Shown here piece by piece: positions 8,064 to 16,910 of a stretch of DNA of 55,886 nucleotides (the stretch's first letter is position 1; every line of letters begins with the position of its first letter). This DNA comes from Cupriavidus agavae (GTDB lineage: Bacteria; Pseudomonadota; Gammaproteobacteria; Burkholderiales; Burkholderiaceae): positions 1-55,886 of the forward strand of contig NZ_SGXM01000015.1 of the NCBI RefSeq assembly GCF_004217045.1. Direction: 5' to 3'. The translations under genes were made by a program, and so were the position numbers. The notes beneath the pieces are model-generated. The model did no database searches. It had not been told where the DNA came from and saw only the letters and a program-made list of their open reading frames with translations.

Positions 8064-8957
8064 ATGCGCCAGCACCAACTCCGGGCCTTTGTCCAAGTGG
8101 CCGAGAGCGGCACGATCCGAGCGGCCGCCCGCAGCCTGCATCTCAGCCAAAGCGCGCTGACAAAGGCCTTACGCGAACTTGAGGAGGACGTCGGGACAGA
8201 ACTGCTGGTGCGCAGTCACAAGGGTGTCGATTTCACGGCGGCGGGACGGGTGCTGCTGACCAACGCGCGCCTGGCACTGGCCTCGCTCGAGCGCGCCCGC
8301 GAAGAGATCCGGCTGCTTCAAGGCGGCGCCGGCGCCCATGTAAGTGCCGCCGTCACGCCGCTGCTGGCGCTCGAGATACTGCCGCGGGCGTGGCGGGCTT
8401 TCACGGCCCGGCAGCCCGACGCCCGGCTATCCTTGAGCGAAGGGTTCCTCGCCGACCTGATTCCCCGGCTGATCGAGGGCCGCCTGGATTTCGCCATCGC
8501 CATCGCGGATCCGGCCGACCTGCCGCCCGAATTGACCTTCGAGCCGCTGGTCGAAGTCGGCGCCGTGCCGGCCGGCCGGACCGCACACCCGCTGGCCGGC
8601 GCCACACGCTGGGAGGAGTTGGCCGAGGCCCAGTGGACCTTGAACCTGTCTGCGGGCAGCCAGAGCGAAACGTTGCTGGAATGGCTTGCGGCAAACCGCC
8701 TGCCCGTGCCGCATCGGATCACGGCCTGCACCTCGCCCACGTTGATGACGGAACTGATGCGGCGCACCGATGCGATCGGCTATTGCCCCACGCAGTTACT
8801 GGCCGATCCGCTCTACAGCAGTGGTTTCCAAGCCTTCGCTTCGCTGTCGCCGCTGCCGCCGCCCATGCAGGCGGGGCTGATCCGCCTGCGCGCGATGCCG
8901 CTGGGCACATCGGCCCGCATGCTGGCGGAACTATTCGTCGATCAGCTCGCGAGGTAG
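8064..8957 (+). CDS. LysR-family transcriptional regulator
   Basis: A 297-residue regulator with the HTH at residues 3-62 (TIRAAARSLHLSQSALTKAL) and an effector-binding domain from about 88 onward. The SQSALTKALRELE helix is of the type seen with aromatic or organic acid catabolic LysR proteins. It probably controls the divergent amidohydrolase and Bug genes, with the palindrome at 8004-8026 as site. Confidence 0.88.
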   Translation: MRQHQLRAFVQVAESGTIRAAARSLHLSQSALTKALRELEEDVGTELLVRSHKGVDFTAAGRVLLTNARLALASLERAREEIRLLQGGAGAHVSAAVTPLLALEILPRAWRAFTARQPDARLSLSEGFLADLIPRLIEGRLDFAIAIADPADLPPELTFEPLVEVGAVPAGRTAHPLAGATRWEELAEAQWTLNLSAGSQSETLLEWLAANRLPVPHRITACTSPTLMTELMRRTDAIGYCPTQLLADPLYSSGFQAFASLSPLPPPMQAGLIRLRAMPLGTSARMLAELFVDQLAR

Positions 8958-9004
8958 AGCATGCTCAGCGCCGGCACGGCGCTGACTAGCACGGCTTTGG
9001 CCCC

Positions 9005-9022
9005 GCCTCGCCATGGCGAGGC
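9005..9022. terminator. Perfect 18-bp palindrome after the LysR gene
   Basis: GCCTCGCCATGGCGAGGC equals its own reverse complement and lies 48 bases after the LysR stop. It could form a transcript hairpin, but no U-tract follows, so a terminator role is only possible. Confidence 0.35.
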
Positions 9023-10172
9023 ACGCAGTGTAAGACTTTGCCGGTTCGCAGGAGCGCATCGACGTTCTGGACGCAGATTGACCTAAGCGGTAACCACAGG
9101 AGCTACAGCTACGCGGATGGCCTTGAGTTTGTCGATGAGGTGAACCACGGCGGCACGACCGGCAGAGCCGCCGGGGTCTCGATGGTAACGGCTGTGCGGT
9201 CGGGATCGTTACCATCGCCATCTTCCGCCCCAATCCTCCGGACTGCGCTCCTCAGTCTTGCTGCGAAGTGGCTCGGTCCGAGGCTGCGGGTGCTGTGAAT
9301 ACTGGCGCCCCAGGCGGCGTCGAGGTATTGGTGGTACCTACGAACGAAGAACTCATGATCGCTAAGCACACTTGGCCTTGCATCAATGAAAAGCGATTGG
9401 AGGCGTGAAGTCATATTGCATAAGGGCGGTGAGACGCAGTCCGGATTTGATCGGACGCTCTGCATGCGTTAATATCGTCGCACTTACCGCGTCCCAGACG
9501 CATCGAATCCGCACCGCAAGGTGCCACCTCCTTCTGTTCCATGGCACGCCAGCATAGCCTGGCCATCTAACTCTAATCGCCCATCGGAAACACGTTCCCG
9601 TTGCGTCAACGGGTTCCGCTAGTTCCTCGATGTCCGACAATGCAGAACGTTGTTGTCGTAGTTGGCGGATCAGTCATGGCCACAATCCGCGCGAGTACTT
9701 AACCCTTCGTTGATGGCCGTGCTGACGACCTCGCATGGTCGGAAGGTCAATTAGCGCATTCCTTCATCACTGCAACCGGTCAACATCCGCGATATCAGTT
9801 ATCGCATGCGAGAGCGCGGCGAACATCTTCGCGTTGTACCTGATGATCTGCTCGTTGACACATAAGCTCATTGTCGTCATCGATTGGTAGGGCGCAACCG
9901 CTGACCGGGAATGCTCTTGGGGCTTTCTATGCCGACCGAAAGATCGAATTGGGCAGGACGCTGCCCACCTGATCACTACCTCGCGGTAACGATGGGGCGG
10001 CATGGCGACGTATTGCGATACTAACCTCAGGGCATTCGCAATGGATGGTCTTCTGCCGTCGCCGCAGACGGCCGAGCCTTCAAACTAAATCTGCTCATTG
10101 CATTTCCTTGTGCTCGTCCACTCCCTCCGGGGTCGGCGGGCTTTTTTTGTTCTTTTTTTTTTGGAGGACCAT
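9023..10172. other. 1.15-kb region without a recognised gene
   Basis: No frame here shows a known family. The longest minus-strand frame (9109-9465) contains LSDHEFFVRRYHQYLDAAWGA, which looks protein-like, but there is no ribosome site before its internal ATG at 9414. Just before the next gene, 10140-10162 is a T-rich run following a GC-rich stretch, which could end transcription from the left. Confidence 0.3.
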
Positions 10173-10580
10173 ATGATGGCTAAACATTCTTGTACGGAGG
10201 CCAACGCGGCTGCCGCACCGCTGCGCGAAGACGTAGATAATCACCGCGCGCTATCGCACGAAGCTCGGCGCCTGGCGCAGCATTTGGACGGGACGGCGGA
10301 GCAGTTGCTGGCCTTGACCTATGCTGGCTATCGCGCGTGGGCAAAGAACCGACGCCTGCATTTTCCTCAAGAGCGTCAGCATACGTTCAGGATGGAGATC
10401 CTGCGGTATTGCGCGGAGGCCAATTTGATTGAGTGTCCACCGTTCGAGCGGACACGGACTGATGTCATTGAAGAGGCGCTTGATGCGTTTTATCCTCGCT
10501 ACGCAAGGAGTCGTCGCGAACCGAGCGATGGAAGACAACGATGGCGACGTCGAGCAACTACGCGGCGGAAGAATCGCTGA
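10173..10580 (+). CDS. Small gene family A, best-preserved copy, unknown function
   Basis: A 135-residue protein of unknown function. Residues 24-65 (LSHEARRLAQHLDGTAEQLL) form an amphipathic helix region, followed by YAGYRAWAKNRRLHFPQE, MEILRYCAEANLIECPPFE and a basic tail. The start at 10173 has GGAGG at 10163-10167. Two damaged relatives occur on the minus strand: the first part of 11699-12507, and 43387-43700. In both of those the gene directly follows a DUF6884-like end. This copy stands alone and its C-terminus (RRRRATTRRKNR-like) may result from a frame change. Confidence 0.6.
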   Translation: MMAKHSCTEANAAAAPLREDVDNHRALSHEARRLAQHLDGTAEQLLALTYAGYRAWAKNRRLHFPQERQHTFRMEILRYCAEANLIECPPFERTRTDVIEEALDAFYPRYARSRREPSDGRQRWRRRATTRRKNR

Positions 10581-10949
10581 AGTAGATCAAGTTGAGAGCC
10601 GGAAGGCATCTGTGAATTCGATGAAACTCGACGTCTTGCGAAAGATGGTCCTTTCGCAAGAGCCTATAGCGGTCGTTGTCTTGACTGAAGCGGCGATCCT
10701 GTGTCGCCACGTCACGGACGCTAGGCGCCGGTCGCCTCTCTCCGTATCGGAGATGGGCGTCGGCTGCCGCCTTCGACGTGCTGCCGATTGCAACACTGAC
10801 GAAGCTTCGCGGCAGTCTGGCGACGCTTCTCGCAAGGCGTAAATAGATCTAGAGACGTTGGGAGGCCGATGAATCCATTGGAAATTTGCCAAATGCGTGC
10901 ACACCCATAAGGCAGCAATACCGCTTACTTAGGCAAGGAGGCCTATTGC
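10581..10949. other. Region without a convincing gene
   Basis: A plus-strand frame with ATG at 10621 (MKLDVLRKMVLSQEPIAVVV, about 73 codons) is open to 10842 and lacks a good ribosome site. No family is recognised and no repeat of this stretch was seen elsewhere in the window. Confidence 0.25.
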
Positions 10950-11192
10950 TTACGAATCGAGGCAGCGCGCCATACGGATAGTGGTGTCCTCGAGTGCTCG
11001 CTGCCCGTATTCTGACTCTTTGCGCTGCGCCCCGCAGTCGGCCACTTCGTGGAGGATGTCAGCGTCCTCGCTTGTGGCTGAAGCGGGCGCCGGCGCCATG
11101 CTTACGTACAAAGCGCGCGAAACAAGCGCGGCCACCACAAATAACATGATCGCGACAAAAGCGTGGGCGAGGGGCTTGATCCAGTTCCGCAT
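10950..11192 (-). CDS. Small gene family B: single-pass membrane protein, copy 1
   Basis: An 80-residue protein with a basic start (MRNWIKPLAHA), one membrane helix at about residues 10-30 and a polar, probably periplasmic, C-terminal half with two Cys (DCGAQRK and MARCLDS). Copy 2 at 36541-36789 keeps the N-terminus, helix and both Cys, which supports real coding. Both copies lie downstream of family C on the same strand. Function unknown. Confidence 0.65.
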   Translation of the reverse strand: MRNWIKPLAHAFVAIMLFVVAALVSRALYVSMAPAPASATSEDADILHEVADCGAQRKESEYGQRALEDTTIRMARCLDS

Positions 11193-11245
11193 GGTGTTGG
11201 GACACTTACTCGTGTAAGGGGAGAATACTACGTAGCGTGGAATCC

Positions 11246-11535
11246 TTAGTAAGGATTCTCGCTCTCGACAGGTTCAGCCCTGTACACCGACCAGAAATAG
11301 TGCGAGTGCCGATGGTGTCTGGCTTGCTTTCGCTGAGCAAAAAGACGAACGCGTCCATTCGGGCCGGCATCGATCTCTACCTCGAGATGTTCCTCGGTTG
11401 CCATGGCGGCCGAAGGCAACCGGTGCAAGGCTGTCGCCACGTACTGGCCAGATATCCGTCCCAGTATTCCGTTTGCTCCCCTAAAGGTACCTCCGTTCTT
11501 AGGTGGCAGTTCGCTGCCAAGCGGCTATTTCCCAT
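11246..11535 (-). pseudogene. Small gene family C, copy 1, frame broken
   Basis: The ATG at 11535 and the first 12 codons (MGNSRLAANCHL) equal those of copy 2 at 37141, but the frame then leaves the conserved path. The conserved part (ISGQYVATAL, then EVEIDAGPNGRVR and RHHRHSHYFWSVYRAE) continues in another frame to 11246. The break lies near 11485-11500, with a short deletion relative to copy 2. Unlike copy 2 it has no LexA box upstream. Confidence 0.6.
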
Positions 11536-11698
11536 CTGTCAATCCTCATCTCGCAGGCCCATGTAATGCAAAATGCTGCGCCGCGCGTCGTGCGACGCAC
11601 TCAGCGCTTAATGAGTGCGTGTTTCGCCTGTGCATGCGCGTTCCGTCCTCAAGGCAGAATTCTTCATGCGAAGCGTCGGTGGCGTCCGTCACCGGCAA

Positions 11699-12507
11699 TC
11701 AGGAACCCCAACCAGTAAAGACAAAGGTGACATGCGCCGACTGACATTCGTTGCGCAAAGACCGCAGCCAGCCCGGATGGGTAGGGAGGTCGGAGGCCCG
11801 GCTCGATCCCCCCGCGACGACAAGCTCGATGCGAGACGGGCAAATCGACAGCTGCTCCGATACGTCGCAAACCTCTCGTCCGTGGAGGGCGTCCAGGCGA
11901 AGTTGCTCGCAGCAGGGCGCTTTGCCAATATAAGGAGGTAGCGCTGTGAGGGTAATGGGGCCTGTCAGGGGATCGAGAACAAGAAATTGATGCGCGACAC
12001 ATGCGGAAAGCACCTGAGACACGCGGTGGTCCGCATCGCGTTGACCGCTGAGTGAAAGACCAAACCACATGTCCGACGGCGGCTGCCCGGCAAGCCAAGA
12101 CGCGATCCATGCTGATAGCGCGCTTCCGGGGACGCGAGAATGACGACACAGATATTCGTGCTCGCCGAGCTTCACTTCACTCGGTGTGAACGCCTTCTCG
12201 GTGTGTTTGAGCCCTGGAACGGCAGCTCTCGGCTGCAGCGATTCGTCCATCGCCTGTTCCACCGCTTCGACGTGGCTTACCTCAAGCGGCGGGCATTCGA
12301 GTGGATTTTGGTCTGCGCAGTAACGAAGGATTTCAAGCAAGAGGGTGTGCTAGCGACTCTCGGGAAAATGGAGTCGACGATGCTCGTCCAAGCGTGGTAG
12401 CCAGCATAGGCGAGGGCAAGCAACTGCTCTGCCGTACCGTCCAGCTCTTCCGCAAGGCGTTTCGCCTTCGCACTCAAAATGCGTTGGTTGTCGGCCTCGA
12501 TACTCAT
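11699..12507 (-). pseudogene. Chimera: damaged family A gene fused to the DUF5131-like C-terminal half
   Basis: From the ATG at 12507 the sequence encodes a family A N-terminus (LAEELDGTAEQLLALAYAGY). A one-base deletion near 12388 and a TAG at about 12352 break it. It then resumes as LEILRYCADQNPLECPPLE, and after about residue 70 joins a copy of the C-terminal half of the gene at 37471-38319, with HPGWLRSLRNECQSAHVTFV and FTGWG. The junction lies near 12155, where similarity to the 37-38 kb copy stops. The ATG overlaps the stop of the DUF6884-like frame (ATGA). Confidence 0.65.
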
Positions 12508-13067
12508 GACGGTAGCCCCAAGTCTGTGACGCTGACCCAGCGAGCGCTCTTTCTCATGCGACCTTTCACATCGCGAGCCATTTGTACCTCTGCGGTTGGC
12601 CCGGCAGGTCCCTGAAAGAGCGAAAGAACGTGCGCAGGCGTGGTCGTCGAACCCGGAATTGCCCGGTATTGGAGTTCGACCTCGTCGCCCACTTCGAATG
12701 GGCCATATCGCCGAAACACCGGGCTGCCGTTTGGATGCGAGCCAATCTGCCCGGCAAACTGTGGGGCCATTCCAAAGAGGAAACGTGCAAGTTGAGAGCG
12801 CTGGTTGCCGATACCGCTGCTAACCTCCTCGCTGCGGCGATAGGTTTGTCCGCCAGCGAGCAGAACTCGGCTGGCCCGCCGTGGCCAGGCCAACTGCATG
12901 ACAGACTGGCGCAGCTTCGCCAAAATCTCGTCTGCGCGGGCAGGTGTCATTTGCAAGTCGCAATGCTCCAGCGTATCGTCCGGCGCGACGAGACCATGCT
13001 TGGCAGAGAGGATCACCACCGCCGGCTCGGCGGCGCGTCGAGTCTGGACCCGGAAGGTCTGGCACAT
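12504..13067 (-). pseudogene. DUF6884-like protein with a stop codon in its N-terminal motif
   Basis: The frame contains VVILSAKHGLVAPDDTLEHC and DLQMTP, the hallmark of DUF6884 proteins. Upstream of the first ATG at 13067 the same frame reads KKASVRAPALQLYQGVM and, beyond a TGA at 13116-13118, LLLACS, which together would be the normal LxxCSxxK start of the family. So the natural gene seems to begin further upstream and is cut by one nonsense codon; length changes of the adjacent A-run would not remove it. The C-terminal part from about residue 110 is not recognised. Its stop overlaps the family A start. Function unknown; such genes occur on phages and plasmids. Confidence 0.6.
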
Positions 13068-13218
13068 GACGCCTTGATAGAGCTGCAGCGCAGGCGCGCG
13101 AACGGACGCCTTTTTTCAGGAGCAGGCCAGCAGGAGAAATGGTGGTGCCGACGAATCGAACGGGATCTGGGAGGTTGGATGAGGACGTTCCCACACGGAA
13201 CCTACGGGGTCGGAAAAG

Positions 13219-13235
13219 CATAAGGATGGCTTATG
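13219..13235. promoter_or_regulatory. LysR-type box upstream of the LysR gene at 13275
   Basis: CATAAG-N5-CTTATG is a perfect inverted repeat with a T-N11-A core, 40 bases before the LysR start. It suggests autoregulation. Confidence 0.5.
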
Positions 13236-13274
13236 ATCGCAAATGGACCTTAAACGCGATGCGGCGAACCTCGA

Positions 13275-14174
13275 ATGCAACTCAATCCTCGACAACTTGA
13301 AGCGTTTCGCAGCGTGATGATGGCTGGCAGTATGACCATGGCTGCCGAACTATTGAAGATTAGCCAGCCGGCTGTCAGCGCCCTCATCAAAGATCTCGAG
13401 CAGCGCTTGGAGATTCGCCTGTTTCGCCGCGAAGGCAATCGATTGATCCCCGGCGCGGAGGCACAGCGGCTATTCCGTGAGGTAGATCGCTTCTATCGAG
13501 GCATGGAGCAGATCGAGCGAGTCGCGCAGGATTTGAAATCTGCGCGTATCGGTACGTTGCGCGTGGCGTCGATGCATACCCTTGGGCTCAGCCTGCTTAG
13601 CGAGAGTGTTAGACAGTTTTCTCAAGCACGTCCCGACTTGGCGATCTCGCTGGATGTGCGCAACTCGCTCGGCGTGCTTGAGCTCGCGGCGGCGCATCAG
13701 ATCGATATTGGCTTCGTACAGACGGCGGCGCAAGAATACCCTGGCGTGGACGTGTTCCCGTTTCCGAGCGTGGCGGCCGTTTGCGTTCTGCCGAAAGGAC
13801 ATGCGCTGGCGCGGAAGAAGACGATCCGCATCACCGATCTGGAGGGTCAGTCGCTGATCTCGTTGAGTCCGAACAGCCCAGTGCGCATGCGGTTGGAGCT
13901 GGAGCTGGAAGCTGCCGGGGTGGCATGCCGGCGGGCCGTCGATACCTCGCTTGGCCACGTCGCTTGCAGTCTGGTCTCGGGCGGCCTAGGCCTGACCGTC
14001 GTCGATCCCTTTACCGCCCGTCGCGTACGTGACCCGGGCGTGGTGTGGAAGCCGCTGCTCCCTGCGGTGGAGTTTCATTTCGCGATGGTGCTACCCGCCC
14101 ATCAACCGCGATCGAGAGTCGTTGAAGACTTCATTAAAGTGGTCACGACCCTGTTCAAGTCCAGTGTGGGGTAG
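13275..14174 (+). CDS. LysR-family transcriptional regulator
   Basis: A 299-residue regulator with the HTH at residues 4-64 (SMTMAAELLKISQPAVSALI) and an effector domain from about 92 (IGTLRVASMHTLGLSLL). The ISQPAVSALIKDLE recognition helix resembles the branch of OccR/NocR-like and other amino-acid-responsive LysR proteins. It is followed on the same strand by an ArgH-like lyase and a Bug protein, which it probably regulates. The effector is unknown. Confidence 0.88.
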   Translation: MQLNPRQLEAFRSVMMAGSMTMAAELLKISQPAVSALIKDLEQRLEIRLFRREGNRLIPGAEAQRLFREVDRFYRGMEQIERVAQDLKSARIGTLRVASMHTLGLSLLSESVRQFSQARPDLAISLDVRNSLGVLELAAAHQIDIGFVQTAAQEYPGVDVFPFPSVAAVCVLPKGHALARKKTIRITDLEGQSLISLSPNSPVRMRLELELEAAGVACRRAVDTSLGHVACSLVSGGLGLTVVDPFTARRVRDPGVVWKPLLPAVEFHFAMVLPAHQPRSRVVEDFIKVVTTLFKSSVG

Positions 14175-14271
14175 AAGAATTGCTTATGCGCGTCCAACCG
14201 CATCTGTAGTTGTCTATGCCTGGCGAGGAATTCATCATCGAGTCATAAATTTGAACTCGCTGACCCACGCC

Positions 14272-15768
14272 ATGATAGAAGAAGCCACCCTTGCCGAAGC
14301 CCGGCTGAAGTCGCCGCCCGCCGCACGGCTAACGAAGTACTACGCCACGCCTGGACTCGAGGGCGAACGGCGGCAGTTTCATGAGTTCGTCGCGGTTGAC
14401 CTCGCCCATACCGTTATGCTTGCGGAGGAGGGGATTTTGGCGGAGGGCACCGCGCGCGCCATCCTGCAAGAACTGCTTACCATCAGCGCCATGCCGCCGT
14501 CAGATTTCCCGGTGGACGCGCGCAAAGGAAGCTTCCTGCTGCAGATGGAATCGTATCTGTTCGGCGCGATCGGGGAGGACATCGGCGGTCAGATGCACAC
14601 TGGTCGCAGTCGCATCGACCAAGGCGCCACTGTGCGTCGCCTCTACCAACGCAATCGACTGCTCGATCTAATGGACCGCCTCAACGCATTTCAGCAGGCG
14701 ATTGCCGAACAGGCCGCAGCCCACGCACACACGATCATGCCTGGCTACACACACATGCAGCAGGCTCAGCCGTGGATCTTCGGCCACTATTTACTGAGTT
14801 TCAGCTCTCGTCTGCACGACAGCTTCATACGTCTGACGCAGGCCTACGGCCGCGTGAACCGCAACCCGCTGGGGACCGTGGGGCTCGCAGGCACCTCATG
14901 GCCCCTCAATCGCGCACGCACCACAGAACTGCTTGGCTTCGATGGACGGGTCGAAAACGCGAAGCTCGGTCGCGAGGCCTTTGATTCCGCCGATGCGATT
15001 GGCGCACTGTCATTCATCATGGCAGACCTCAATGACCTGGCCACCGATCTGCATATCTGGTCCAGTACGGAATTCAGCCTTGTGGAATGTGACGACAGCT
15101 ACTGTGGAACGAGTAGCATTTTCCCGCAGAAGAAGAATCCGGTCGCCTTGGAGACGATCCGCAAGGCGGCGGGCCCGGCCGTGATGTGGCTCAGTACCGC
15201 TCTCGCGACGTTCCGGGGGGAGGGTACGGGCGATCAGGCTATGCGTATCGTCTCGCAGATCGATGAGGCGATAACGACTACGGAGGACATGCTCGACTTG
15301 TTTACCGGTGTGATGGAGACGCTGATCGTCCACCGTGAACGCATGTCAGATGTGCTCAAAGACAGCTGGTGCACCGCCAGCAACCTCGCCGATGTCATCG
15401 TGCGTGAGCGCCACCTGTCTTTTCGAAAGGTGCACCACATTGTGGCGCGCGCCGTGCGCAACTGCGTACTGGAGGGGCTCAGTCCCAGTCAACTGACAAG
15501 CTCTCGCCTTGATGCAGCTGCACTGGAGACCGGAGGCATCGGGCTGCATCTAGGTGACGCCATCGTGAGCGAAGCCCTCGACCCCGTACGGTTCGTCCAG
15601 ACGCGAGTGACCGACGGTGGCATCGGACCCGAGCAGATCGCCCGGCTGCTGAAGCATGCCAGGGCCGAGCGCGAAGCCGACCAACAATGGGTAGCCGGTG
15701 CGCGCGGCCAGCTTGCGCGCGCCCAGAAAGCACTCGGTCAGGCGGTCACGCGCCTCACCGTTCAATAA
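14272..15768 (+). CDS. Argininosuccinate lyase-like enzyme (fumarase/aspartase superfamily)
   Basis: About 498 residues of the ArgH branch of the fumarase/aspartase superfamily, cytosolic tetrameric lyases. Seen are the QMHTGRSRIDQ region (ArgH has GRSRNDQ, so an Asn is replaced by Ile), the PGYTHMQQAQP loop with its catalytic His, and GTSSIFPQKKNP, equivalent to the GSSxMPxKxNP signature. The Asn change and the neighbours (Bug receptor, LysR) suggest a catabolic lyase for a succinyl- or aspartate-linked compound rather than arginine synthesis. The ATG at 14272 lacks a clear ribosome site; an in-frame TTG at 14251 is possible. Its TAA overlaps the ATG at 15768. Confidence 0.82.
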   Translation: MIEEATLAEARLKSPPAARLTKYYATPGLEGERRQFHEFVAVDLAHTVMLAEEGILAEGTARAILQELLTISAMPPSDFPVDARKGSFLLQMESYLFGAIGEDIGGQMHTGRSRIDQGATVRRLYQRNRLLDLMDRLNAFQQAIAEQAAAHAHTIMPGYTHMQQAQPWIFGHYLLSFSSRLHDSFIRLTQAYGRVNRNPLGTVGLAGTSWPLNRARTTELLGFDGRVENAKLGREAFDSADAIGALSFIMADLNDLATDLHIWSSTEFSLVECDDSYCGTSSIFPQKKNPVALETIRKAAGPAVMWLSTALATFRGEGTGDQAMRIVSQIDEAITTTEDMLDLFTGVMETLIVHRERMSDVLKDSWCTASNLADVIVRERHLSFRKVHHIVARAVRNCVLEGLSPSQLTSSRLDAAALETGGIGLHLGDAIVSEALDPVRFVQTRVTDGGIGPEQIARLLKHARAEREADQQWVAGARGQLARAQKALGQAVTRLTVQ

Positions 15769-15782
15769 TGGAGACAGTCTTC

Positions 15783-16739
15783 ATGCTTAGGTCTATCGCA
15801 GTTCTCCTGTCCTTCGCCGTGCTCACATGCGGTGTGCACGCAGAGACTTATCCATCCAAGCCGGTCACGCTGGTGGTTCCCTTTGCTGCGGGGGGTACCG
15901 TGAATATGATGGGTCGCCTAGTCGCCGCACAGATCAGTGAAAAGCTGGGTCAGCCGGTCGTGGTTGACAACAAGGCGGGAGCTGGCGGTGTCATCGGGGC
16001 GAGTATTGTGGCCAAGGCAGCGCCCGATGGATATACGCTGCTGCTCGGTTCGATGGGGCAAGCGGTGCAGCCATTGCTTTCCCGCAAGCTGCCTTACGAC
16101 CCGAAGAAGCTGGTCCCGATCGTTTTGTTCTCGACTGTGACCAACGTATTGGCCGTCCCGAAGAATTCGCCCGTCCACAACGTGGCCGAGCTGATCAGCT
16201 ATTCCAAGGCACACCCGGGAAAACTGAACATGGCATCCGCTGGGATGGGGTCCATCAACCATCTGATCGGGGAGTTGTTCATGTCCCGAACTGGTGCGAG
16301 GTTCGTGCACGTACCGTACAAGGGGGCATCGCCGGCCGGAGTGGATCTATTGTCGGGACAGGTGCAACTGATGTTTGCCAATCTGCCTAACGTGCTGCCC
16401 TATGCTAAGTCAGGCGAGCTTCGCATCCTTGCGGTTGCAAGCGATAAACGCGATCCCGCGATTCCCGAGGTGCCGACATTCACCGAAGCAGGCGTGAAGG
16501 ACATGGTCGTGGAGTCGTGGTACGGCCTGATGGCCCCCGCCGGTACGCCCTCTGACGTTATTCGAAAACTACAGGATGCGGTGTTGACCGCGACGAAAGA
16601 TAAGCGCTTCATCGCACAGCTCGCAGAGCAGGGTGCGCGCCCTTATCCAGGCACGAGCGACGACATGACGAAACTCTTCGCAAAGGAAAGCAAGCGCTGG
16701 GGCGAGGTAATCAACCACGGGAGGATTTCGCTGGATTGA
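15783..16739 (+). CDS. Bug/TctC-family binding protein
   Basis: A 318-residue periplasmic receptor with a signal peptide (residues 1-20, ending GVHAETYPS), then YPSKPVTLVVPFAAGGTVNM, the PDGYTLLLGS ligand loop, HVPYKGASPAGVDLL and VPTFTEAGVKDM. The start at 15783 has GGAGA at 15770-15774; an earlier in-frame ATG at 15768 overlaps the lyase stop (TAATG). It is co-transcribed with the ArgH-like lyase and probably supplies or senses its substrate. No membrane transporter subunits are adjacent. Confidence 0.9.
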   Translation: MLRSIAVLLSFAVLTCGVHAETYPSKPVTLVVPFAAGGTVNMMGRLVAAQISEKLGQPVVVDNKAGAGGVIGASIVAKAAPDGYTLLLGSMGQAVQPLLSRKLPYDPKKLVPIVLFSTVTNVLAVPKNSPVHNVAELISYSKAHPGKLNMASAGMGSINHLIGELFMSRTGARFVHVPYKGASPAGVDLLSGQVQLMFANLPNVLPYAKSGELRILAVASDKRDPAIPEVPTFTEAGVKDMVVESWYGLMAPAGTPSDVIRKLQDAVLTATKDKRFIAQLAEQGARPYPGTSDDMTKLFAKESKRWGEVINHGRISLD

Positions 16740-16910
16740 CGACTCGACCGACAGAGCCTTCGCTCCCGCGCAAGAATTCAGGACGCCATGCACCAGCAGG
16801 TCGACGGGCGAGGTTGGCCGGCTCGCCGCCGTCGACGTCAACTTTGCATTACTGATGCAGGCGCTTCGGGAATGGCCACCAATGCCACCGCAGAGGCAAT
16901 ACGTCCGTCT

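Noticed and set aside
13470..13958. Minus-strand ORF inside the LysR gene at 13275
   Set aside because: Antisense shadow; the LysR frame is complete with HTH and effector domain.
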